DNA from: Flavobacterium sp. HJJ
GTDB taxonomy: Bacteria > Bacteroidota > Bacteroidia > Flavobacteriales > Flavobacteriaceae
DNA: 64,000 nt
Reading direction: 5' to 3'
Assembly: GCF_015351475.1 (NCBI RefSeq)
Contig: NZ_JADKPR010000007.1
Location: forward strand, 62,001-126,000
The notes below the pieces were generated by a model. That model was not told where the DNA came from and ran no database searches. It saw nothing but the letters and a program-made list of their open reading frames with translations. The position numbers were made by a program, and so were the translations under genes. Shown one piece after another: positions 57,221 through 64,000 of the stretch. The first letter of the stretch is position 1. Every line of letters starts with the position of its first letter.

Positions 57221-57562
57221 TTAAGCTTTTTGAGATTTAAGTTTTGCTCTTCTTCTTTCAGCCCAAGAGATAGCATGTTTGTCAAGACTTACAGTTAAGA
57301 AACGCATAACTCTTTCGTCACGTCTGAATTCAGTTTCAAAAGCAACAAGAACTTCTCCAGCAACTTTGAATTCGAATAAATGATAAAATCCGCTTTTCTT
57401 GTTTTGGATTTCGTAAGCCATCTTTTTAAGACCCCAGTCTTCTTTAGATACCATTTCAGCTCCTCTACTAGTAAGAAAATCTTCAAATTTGCTTACTGTT
57501 TCCTTTACCTGAACCTCAGATAAAACGGGATTTAAAATGAAAACAGTTTCATAATGATTCAT
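57221..57562 (-). CDS. rpsF: 30S ribosomal protein S6
   Basis: 113 residues. Begins [21 protein letters not shown], the classic S6 fold, with [22 protein letters not shown]. First gene of the operon with S18 and L9, driven by the promoter at 57593. Confidence 0.97.
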   Translation of the reverse strand: MNHYETVFILNPVLSEVQVKETVSKFEDFLTSRGAEMVSKEDWGLKKMAYEIQNKKSGFYHLFEFKVAGEVLVAFETEFRRDERVMRFLTVSLDKHAISWAERRRAKLKSQKA

Positions 57563-57592
57563 AAAAAATTTATTTATTTGTTAAATTGGGTG

Positions 57593-57622
57593 CAAAAGTA
57601 ATCTTTTTTTTCGAACTAGCAA
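57593..57622 (-). promoter_or_regulatory. Promoter of the rpsF operon
   Basis: TACTTTTG (57593-57600, minus strand) and TTG (57620-57622), 19-nt spacer; predicted leader about 25 nt. Confidence 0.75.
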
Positions 57623-57727
57623 GCACAAATTAACTATAATCGATGAACGGAGAAAAAAAAATTGAATTTTTAAAATTAATTGAAAAAAAAAACTATTTTT
57701 ACTCCACCGAATCAAAAACTTAATACT

Positions 57728-58423
57728 ATGAAACTAAACTGTGTTGTTGTTGATGATAGTTCAATACAAAGAATGATTATTGCAAAACTAGTTAATAATC
57801 ATACCAACTTAAACCTAATCGGAGATTTTTCGAATGCAATTGAAGCCAAAAGCTGCATGACCGTTCATACTGTAGATTTGATATTTCTTGATATTGAAAT
57901 GCCTGTAATCAGCGGTTTTGATTTTCTTGATGGTTTAAAAACCAAGCCTCAGATTATTTTCATTACTTCAAAAGCAGAATACGCAATGAAGGCATTTGAT
58001 TATGATGCTACTGATTATCTGCAAAAGCCAATTTCTATTGAACGCTTTAACGCTTCTGTCCGCAGAGCAATTGACCACTTTCTTCTTAAAAAAGAAAACA
58101 AAGAGGATGAAGGAGAGCATATTTTTATTAAAAGTAATCTAAAAAAACTAAAGATATTCACTTCCAAAATCAAATGGATTGAAGCTTTTGGCGATTATGT
58201 AAAAGTAGTGACCGAAGATGACAGCAATCTGGTACTTTCTACAATGAAATCTTTTGAAAATGATTTATCAAAGGACAAATTTATCAGGGTACACAAATCT
58301 TATATTGTAAACATTGACAAAATTGACCGTTTCAACAGCAAATTTGCAGAAATTGGAGTTACAAAAATTCCTTTGAGCAGAAATAAGAAAGAAGATCTAG
58401 TAAAAGCTCTTGCTTATTCATAA
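57728..58423 (+). CDS. LytTR-family response regulator
   Basis: 231 residues from ATG 57728 (MKLNCVVVDDSSIQRM); an open frame back to TTG 57680 is not needed. Receiver with Asp9/Asp10, phosphoacceptor Asp54 in LIFLDIEMP, and LQKP lysine. LytTR DNA-binding domain about 130-228 (IKWIEAFGDYVKVV, KFIRVHKSYIVN, IPLSRNKKEDLV). No partner kinase is adjacent, so it is an orphan here. Convergent with priA, stop codons 9 nt apart with no hairpin between. Confidence 0.9.
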   Translation: MKLNCVVVDDSSIQRMIIAKLVNNHTNLNLIGDFSNAIEAKSCMTVHTVDLIFLDIEMPVISGFDFLDGLKTKPQIIFITSKAEYAMKAFDYDATDYLQKPISIERFNASVRRAIDHFLLKKENKEDEGEHIFIKSNLKKLKIFTSKIKWIEAFGDYVKVVTEDDSNLVLSTMKSFENDLSKDKFIRVHKSYIVNIDKIDRFNSKFAEIGVTKIPLSRNKKEDLVKALAYS

Positions 58424-58432
58424 AACCATACC

Positions 58433-60883
58433 TTAATAAAAATCCACATTTACGGTTACTTTAATAGACCTGTATTGTGAAACCGCTTCAAAACTATTTA
58501 GTATTTTCTGAATAGTTTTTTTTGTACCTACAATAGAAGTATTTTGAGGTATTTTTATAATTATAGTCCTTATATATTCGTTTCGGATTCTGTTGATTGC
58601 CGGTTCTTCGGGACCTAAAACAGGCATCGCAAGGTTTTGACTAATTACTTGATACAGCCACATAGATCCTTCTTTCAGTTTATCAAAATCACGCTGCTTC
58701 AAAGTCAGTTTTATAATTCTGAAATATGGCGGATACTTATATATCTGCCTGTCATACAATTGCTCATTATACATTCCTATATAATTGGAGTGCGTAACCT
58801 GCTGAATAGTATTATGATTTGGATTATAGGTCTGAATAATAACTTTCCCTTTTTTATCAGAGCGTCCAGCACGTCCCGCCACTTGGGTCATCATTTGGAA
58901 ACTTCTTTCGAAAGCCCTGAAATCCGGATGATACAGCATTGTATCTGCATTCATGATTCCAACCAAATTCACATTATCAAAATCCAGACCTTTGGCAAGC
59001 ATTTGGGTTCCTACCAAAATATCAAACTCCCGATTCTTAAAGCTGTCAATTATTTTTTCGAAACCAAATTTCCCACGCGTTGTATCCTGATCCATTCTTC
59101 CGATTTTGGCATTTGGAAAAATAGTAATCAGTTCCTGTTCTATCTGTTCAGTTCCTAAACCTTTTGTAGTTAAATCTACACTATGGCAAGCGTGACAATG
59201 CGTTGGATTTGCGATTGAATACCCGCAATAATGACAACGCAATTGATTTTTATGTTTATGATAGGTCAAACTCACATCGCAGGACTGACAATGAGGAACA
59301 TGTCCGCAGGTAATGCATTCTATAATAGGTGAATACCCCCTTCTGTTTTGAAACAAAATTACCTGCTCCCCAAAAGACAAAGACGTTATAATTTCTTCTA
59401 TCAAAAGATCACTAAAATGACCGTTCATTTTTTTTCGGAAATACTTATCTTTCAAATCTACCAGCAAAACTTCAGGCAGACTTGAATTTCCAAAACGCTT
59501 CATTATTTCGACAAATCCAAACTTACCCGATTTAGCATTATAATACGTCTCAAGACTTGGTGTCGCCGAACCTAAAAGTACTTTCGCCTTGTGAGCATTT
59601 GCCAAAACAATGGCAGAATCACGGGCATGAAAACGAGGCGCAGGATCTGACTGTTTAAAAGTCTGCTCATGCTCTTCGTCTATAATTATAAATCCTAAAT
59701 CATAAAAAGGCAGAAACAAGGCTGATCTGGCACCAATTACAATCTGAGCTTTTGGTGCATTCAATAAAACCTGATTCCAGACTTCTACCCTTTCGTTATT
59801 ACTATATTTCGAATGAAAAACAGCCACTTTATTTCCAAAATGAGCTCTGATTCTGGAAACCAATTGAGCTGTCAAAACAATTTCCGGCAACAAATAAAGT
59901 ACCTGTTTTCCTGTTGCTAAATATTCTTCTATAAGCTTGATATAAATCTCAGTTTTCCCGCTAGAAGTAATTCCGTGCAAAAGGCAGACTGCTTTTTCTT
60001 TAAAATTTTCTTTTATGGATTCAAAAGCTTTTTGCTGGTCTGAACTCAACTGCAGTTCATCTTCCCTCCCTTTACCAGAAAAATTGATTCGGTCTTCCTG
60101 CAGGTAATACTCTTCCAAAATTTCTTTTTCGACCAATGCCTTTACAATTGCGGGAGAAGATTGAGCAGTTTCTACCAATTTTTTAACAGTAATCGGCTTT
60201 TTTTCGGAAGCGCTTAATTGGAAATAATTTAGAACTATTTCCTTTTGTTTATTGGCACTTTTTAAAATTTCAAGCAGGTCTTTTAACCCGTCATTAGAAT
60301 CGTATTTCGAATGTAATCTCACATATCGAACCAATTTTGGCTTGTATGTTTCCTGCAGTTCTTCCTGAAGCACCAGAACATTTTTATCAATCAGTTTTTG
60401 AATAACAGGAAAAATATTCTTCTTATTCAAAATCGAAATAATATCCTGTATTTTTAGTGAACTCTGTTGCTGTAAGGCTTCATAGATTAAATATTCATCA
60501 TCGGAAAGCTGGGTTTCATCAACAATAGAATCACTTTTACTTGTTATCAGTGTTTCACTTTCCAATAACAAGGCGCTTGGCATGGCATTGCGATACACAT
60601 CACCTATGGCACACATATAATAATCAGCAATCCACAGCCAATGATTGATTTGAAATTCTGTAACTAAAGGTGCAGTATCTAAAATCTGATGAATTTCCTT
60701 GGCCTCGTATAAAGCCGGTGTGTTATTGTGAATTTCAATAACCAAAGCCGTGTAGATTTTGTTTTTTCCAAAAGGTACCGTAACCCTCATCCCCTTTTTT
60801 ATGAAAAGAAATTCAGCCTCCGAAACTCTGTATGTAAAAGTCTTGGCAAGAGAAAGCGGTAAAACAACTTCTACGAAATGCAT
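58433..60883 (-). CDS. priA: Primosomal replication protein PriA (helicase)
   Basis: 816 residues. N-terminal DNA-binding part MHFVEVVLPLSLAKTFTYRV; helicase with Walker A LLHGITSSGKTEIYIKLI (about 297-314) and DEEH box IIIDEEHEQTFKQ. Zinc cluster CITCGHVPHCQSCDVSLTYH, and later RCHYCGY and CHAC. Reloads replication at stalled forks. Third gene of an apparent operon after DUF2147 and the metallo-beta-lactamase. Confidence 0.96.
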   Translation of the reverse strand: MHFVEVVLPLSLAKTFTYRVSEAEFLFIKKGMRVTVPFGKNKIYTALVIEIHNNTPALYEAKEIHQILDTAPLVTEFQINHWLWIADYYMCAIGDVYRNAMPSALLLESETLITSKSDSIVDETQLSDDEYLIYEALQQQSSLKIQDIISILNKKNIFPVIQKLIDKNVLVLQEELQETYKPKLVRYVRLHSKYDSNDGLKDLLEILKSANKQKEIVLNYFQLSASEKKPITVKKLVETAQSSPAIVKALVEKEILEEYYLQEDRINFSGKGREDELQLSSDQQKAFESIKENFKEKAVCLLHGITSSGKTEIYIKLIEEYLATGKQVLYLLPEIVLTAQLVSRIRAHFGNKVAVFHSKYSNNERVEVWNQVLLNAPKAQIVIGARSALFLPFYDLGFIIIDEEHEQTFKQSDPAPRFHARDSAIVLANAHKAKVLLGSATPSLETYYNAKSGKFGFVEIMKRFGNSSLPEVLLVDLKDKYFRKKMNGHFSDLLIEEIITSLSFGEQVILFQNRRGYSPIIECITCGHVPHCQSCDVSLTYHKHKNQLRCHYCGYSIANPTHCHACHSVDLTTKGLGTEQIEQELITIFPNAKIGRMDQDTTRGKFGFEKIIDSFKNREFDILVGTQMLAKGLDFDNVNLVGIMNADTMLYHPDFRAFERSFQMMTQVAGRAGRSDKKGKVIIQTYNPNHNTIQQVTHSNYIGMYNEQLYDRQIYKYPPYFRIIKLTLKQRDFDKLKEGSMWLYQVISQNLAMPVLGPEEPAINRIRNEYIRTIIIKIPQNTSIVGTKKTIQKILNSFEAVSQYRSIKVTVNVDFY

Positions 60884-60907
60884 GTAAAGATTTTATAGTC
60901 TGTAAAT

Positions 60908-61663
60908 TTACTTTTTATTTAATTTATCAGATGTTTTTTTATTTTTATATTCCTGAACCATTTTCAGGGTATGGTTCAAAGACTCTATATCTGTCCAATC
61001 ATCATGTCCTGGAATACTATATTTTGGAGCGCTAAATTTTGATTGTGCTTTTTTAATGGAGTTTTCCCACTCATTAACATCAGCATCTCCCAAATAGCCT
61101 AAATCTTTTGCTTCAGTGCTTTTAACAAAACATCCACCATAAAGCACTTTTTCTTTGTCAAACCAGACTACAATATTATCTGGGGCATGACCCTTGCCAG
61201 GAAAATACACTTCAAATTTATATTCTCCGACTTCAAAAATACTGTCATTCGGAATCACAAATTCGGCTCTTATTTTATTCTCCTTTTTAAGAATTTCATC
61301 AGTTGCTTTAATTGAATATGTTTTGATTCCTTTTTTCCTGTAAAACTCAAAACCACCTGCACGATCTTCATGAGAATGCGTTGCAAAATACATTACAACC
61401 TCTTTTTTATATCTTGATTTTATACTATCCAACAAAGGCTGAAACTGGGCTGGATCCCAAGGAGCATCAAATAAAACAACACCTTTATCTGTAACCAGAT
61501 ACATTGCATTTGCAGAAATCAGAGTTCCCTTATAGTCATGAAAAGTTTTATAAACATAAAAGTCACCTGTGAGATGACTTATTTGCAATGGCGAATTTTT
61601 AGCTTGTCCAAAACTATGCGACAGTATGCTGAAGAATACAATTATTGATGTTGCTATTCGCAT
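60908..61663 (-). CDS. Subclass B1 metallo-beta-lactamase
   Basis: 251 residues, signal peptide MRIATSIIVFFSILSHSFGQ, so periplasmic. All zinc ligands of class B1 are present: His96, His98, Asp100 in ATHSHEDRAGG; His159 in GKGHAPDNIVVW; Cys178 in LYGGCFVKST; His220 in IPGHDDW. The protein should hydrolyse most beta-lactams including carbapenems. Resembles Flavobacterium chromosomal enzymes such as JOHN-1, though the exact variant was not compared. Lies 24 nt upstream of priA and 15 nt after DUF2147. Confidence 0.93.
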   Translation of the reverse strand: MRIATSIIVFFSILSHSFGQAKNSPLQISHLTGDFYVYKTFHDYKGTLISANAMYLVTDKGVVLFDAPWDPAQFQPLLDSIKSRYKKEVVMYFATHSHEDRAGGFEFYRKKGIKTYSIKATDEILKKENKIRAEFVIPNDSIFEVGEYKFEVYFPGKGHAPDNIVVWFDKEKVLYGGCFVKSTEAKDLGYLGDADVNEWENSIKKAQSKFSAPKYSIPGHDDWTDIESLNHTLKMVQEYKNKKTSDKLNKK

Positions 61664-61678
61664 TCTATATATTTAAAA

Positions 61679-62113
61679 TTAATTCTTAACTCTCGTCCAA
61701 TATTGAGTTCTTCCAAATAAAGAAACACCAATAAAACCTCTAACTTTTAGTTTATCTTTTCCTTCAAGTGTAATGAAACATTTATACTCTTCCCCTTTTA
61801 AAGGATCCAAAATTTTTCCGTCATTATATTCATCCCCATCTTTCACAAGGCCTTTTATAATTATCAATCCTAAAATTGGAGCATTTTTATCTTCACCGGA
61901 ACATTTTAAGCAAAGGTCTTTTCTCTTTTGCGGATTTATTATGTCAATAATTTTTCCGTAGATTTTTCCTGATTTTTCGTAAATTTCAACAATTGATTTG
62001 GCCTGACCTGTCTCGTCATCGATAGTTTTCCATTTCCCTAAAACCGTCTGTCCCTGAGCATTAAAAATCATTAAAAAACACAAAACCAAACCAAATACGA
62101 TACTTTTTTTCAT
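61679..62113 (-). CDS. DUF2147 family secreted protein
   Basis: 144 residues. Signal peptide MKKSIVFGLVLCFLMIFNAQG; lipocalin-like beta domain with VLGKWKTIDDETGQAKSIVEIYEKSGKIYGKIIDI and LKVRGFIGVSLFGRTQYWTRV, typical of DUF2147. Two Cys in LCLKCSGE may form a disulfide. Periplasmic, function unknown. First of the short-gapped trio with the lactamase and priA. A -7-like TAATTTTG (62186-62193) lies upstream. Confidence 0.88.
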   Translation of the reverse strand: MKKSIVFGLVLCFLMIFNAQGQTVLGKWKTIDDETGQAKSIVEIYEKSGKIYGKIIDIINPQKRKDLCLKCSGEDKNAPILGLIIIKGLVKDGDEYNDGKILDPLKGEEYKCFITLEGKDKLKVRGFIGVSLFGRTQYWTRVKN

Positions 62114-62223
62114 TTTTTATTAAATTATTGAAGCAAAAATTTTATTATTCGAAATTAACTCCTCGAATTACTCTTCGCAAGAATACAAAATTACATTTAA
62201 ACAATAACAGTTATACTCCAACT

Positions 62224-63150
62224 TTAATTCTCCGATCTGCTCTTTTTTAATTTACGAATCGTTGCATTCAATTCAAACCCTAATAATAAAATCATACAGT
62301 TAATCCAGATATAAAACATCATAATCAACAATGTCCCGATCGAACCGTACAATTCATTATATTTTGAAAACCGCAGCACCCAGATTCCGAAAAAATAGGA
62401 TGAAATAACTATAAGCACTGTAGTAAAAACCGAGCCAACACTAATGAATGGCGGTTTATGTGACTGCTTGGTTCCGTATCGCAATAAAACAGAAGATGTG
62501 ATCAATATCATTAATATTACAAAAATATATCTTCCTAAAATAATCAGCGGAATGCGGTCACTCAACACATCCTGTATCGCTGTACTTTGAATTAGAACCT
62601 CAAAAACCACAATAATTGCGACTGTTAAAAGCAAGAGAATAGAAAGCAGTAATGAAATTCCTAAGGCAACAAAATACTGGTTCAGAAAACCTCTTTTTTC
62701 CAAAACATGACGGGAAGATTCGAATCCGCCAAGAATTCCATTTATACCATTAGCCATCAGGAAAATAGATAGAAAAAATCCCGAAGACACTAATCCTGTA
62801 TGACTGTTATTAAGAATATCGTTTACAATATTAGCTATTGCATCAAAGGTATTTGGAGGCACTCCTTCCTTAACAAATTGTAGAAAATCCTCCTGAAAAC
62901 CTTCAATAGGAATGTAAGGTATTAAGTTTAAAATAAATAAGGCAAATGGAAACAGCGCCATAAAAAAGCTAAAAGCAACCGCACTGGCATGATAAGAAAA
63001 TGCTCCATCGATGATTCCTTCAAAATACAATTCTAATAAATCATAAAAAGAAAAGCCTCCCAAACCAGGCATTTTAATCTTCTTCAAGATATGCATCAGA
63101 TTTCTGATAATTGGGATTTTTTCGATTTTTGCCTCGATCTTAAACGTCAT
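62224..63150 (-). CDS. YihY/BrkB family inner membrane protein
   Basis: 308 residues with six membrane helices (about 60-275). Family motifs ASAVAFSFFMALFPFALF and YGSIGTLLIMMFYIWINCMILLLGFELNA are intact. Despite the old name BrkB it is not an RNase; transport has been suggested but not settled. Starts 4 nt after nadC, so co-transcribed. Confidence 0.92.
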   Translation of the reverse strand: MTFKIEAKIEKIPIIRNLMHILKKIKMPGLGGFSFYDLLELYFEGIIDGAFSYHASAVAFSFFMALFPFALFILNLIPYIPIEGFQEDFLQFVKEGVPPNTFDAIANIVNDILNNSHTGLVSSGFFLSIFLMANGINGILGGFESSRHVLEKRGFLNQYFVALGISLLLSILLLLTVAIIVVFEVLIQSTAIQDVLSDRIPLIILGRYIFVILMILITSSVLLRYGTKQSHKPPFISVGSVFTTVLIVISSYFFGIWVLRFSKYNELYGSIGTLLIMMFYIWINCMILLLGFELNATIRKLKKSRSEN

Positions 63151-63154
63151 AACC

Positions 63155-64000
63155 CTAAATCGCTTTCAAACTTAAATCCATATTATAAACAGAATGTGTC
63201 AATGCACCCGAAGAAATATAATTCACACCGCATTCTGCGTAATTGCGCATTGTTGTTTCATTGATATTTCCAGAAGATTCCGTTTGGCATTTGTTACCAA
63301 TTAAAGCTACAGCAGTGCGGGTATCTTCATAATTGAAATTATCGATCAAGATTCTGTGTACGCCGTCACTTTTTAAAATTTCTTCAATTTCAGAAAGATC
63401 TCTGGCTTCAACGATAATTTTTAAGTCTAAGTTGTTTTCTTTTAAATAAGCTTTTGTTTTGGCTATTGCCAATGTAATTCCTCCGGCAAAATCAATGTGA
63501 TTATCCTTTAGCATTACCATATCATACAAAGCAAATCGATGATTTTCTCCGCCTCCGATTGTTACTGCCCATTTCTCGGCAACACGAAATCCAGGAGTGG
63601 TTTTTCTTGTATCCAATATTTTGGTATCTGTTCCTTCTAACAGCTGTACATAACTATTTGTTTTGGTAGCAATGGCACTCATTCTCTGCATCGAATTCAG
63701 CACCACTCTCTCGGACTTTAAAATCGACTGCGAACTTCCTGAAACATGAAAAACCACGTCACCTTTTTTGACTGGAGTTCCATCCTGAATGAAGGTTTCA
63801 ATCTGCATATTTGGATCCACATATTCAAATATCATTTTTGCAAAAGCTACGCCGGCAATAATACCGTCTTCTTTCACCAGTAATTTGGCTTTGCCCATTG
63901 CACTTTCTGGAATACAGGCCAATGAACTATAATCTCCAGGTCCTACATCTTCTCTAATAGCATTTGCAATCAATACTTTCAGTTCGTTTTGAAACTGCTC
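63155..64000 (-). CDS. nadC: Nicotinate-nucleotide pyrophosphorylase (carboxylating), 5' end beyond window
   Basis: 281 residues visible; the first few lie right of base 64000. Converts quinolinate and PRPP to nicotinate mononucleotide in NAD synthesis. ANAIREDVGPGDYSSLACIP, KILDTRKTTPGFRVAEKWAV, MLKDNHIDFAGGI and IIVEARDLSE are family hallmarks. The frame is open to the window edge, so the inner TTG at 63973 is not the start. Upstream of the YihY gene by 4 nt. Confidence 0.96.
   Translation of the reverse strand, partial: EQFQNELKVLIANAIREDVGPGDYSSLACIPESAMGKAKLLVKEDGIIAGVAFAKMIFEYVDPNMQIETFIQDGTPVKKGDVVFHVSGSSQSILKSERVVLNSMQRMSAIATKTNSYVQLLEGTDTKILDTRKTTPGFRVAEKWAVTIGGGENHRFALYDMVMLKDNHIDFAGGITLAIAKTKAYLKENNLDLKIIVEARDLSEIEEILKSDGVHRILIDNFNYEDTRTAVALIGNKCQTESSGNINETTMRNYAECGVNYISSGALTHSVYNMDLSLKAI

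Noticed and set aside
58424..58432. Terminator between the convergent LytTR and priA genes
   Set aside because: Only nine bases separate the stop codons and no hairpin is seen.

Overview
The window is chromosomal DNA from a Flavobacterium-like member of the Bacteroidota, probably close to F. johnsoniae. The signs are AT-rich sequence with A-rich translation starts, promoters of the Bacteroidota type (TTG, about 19 nt, TAnnTTTG), a type IX secretion C-terminal domain, many lipoproteins, RprXY-type and LytS/LytTR-type regulators, a subclass B1 metallo-beta-lactamase and a tyrosine ammonia-lyase very like the F. johnsoniae enzyme as I remember it. I see no tRNA, rRNA, insertion sequence, prophage or CRISPR array.

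Layout. 1-3.7 kb is the edge of a flexirubin-type pigment cluster: a truncated tyrosine ammonia-lyase, divergent from a methyltransferase and a halogenase-like flavoprotein. 3.7-11 kb has an envelope protein and a three-gene RND efflux operon (adaptor, pump, TolC-like channel). 11-16.4 kb has small stress and accessory genes and a LytS/LytTR pair. 16.4-21 kb is housekeeping (guaC, miaE, glyA, fahA); glyA and fahA diverge from interlocked promoters. 21.1-25.9 kb is the most accessory-looking block. It holds a decayed chimeric gene remnant, two small lipoproteins (one whose natural start codon reads ATA) and a 1057-residue secreted alpha/beta hydrolase with a T9SS tail. A perfect 35-nt copy of the same terminator sits at each end of this block.

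26-40 kb carries a lipoprotein, a large DUF3857/transglutaminase-like protein, pcm, a MocA-type oxidoreductase, 3-hydroxyacyl-CoA dehydrogenase, a YggS-type PLP protein, a DEDDh exonuclease/GIY-YIG fusion, miaA, a lipoprotein and beta-barrel pair, and an acyl-ACP thioesterase. 40-44 kb is a compact unit of glycosyltransferase, coaE and RprXY. 44-53 kb holds tandem enoyl reductases (fabV, fabI), the bamD-rpoZ-coaBC-DUF4835-recN operon, and dapA. 53-58 kb has a YhhN-like membrane protein, ligA, and the rpsF-rpsR-rplI ribosomal operon. 58-64 kb has a LytTR regulator, a DUF2147-metallo-beta-lactamase-priA operon, a YihY/BrkB membrane protein and a truncated nadC.

No obviously new multi-gene system stands out. 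The best leads are the 21-26 kb block with its matched terminator repeats and recent 76-nt duplication; ACTnnnn-type heptamer arrays in gaps and once inside yggS, where a unit change would break the frame; a GIY-YIG domain with Ala where the metal-binding Glu should be; CoaBC with Asp and Ser at two classical active-site positions; and three dispersed palindromic elements.
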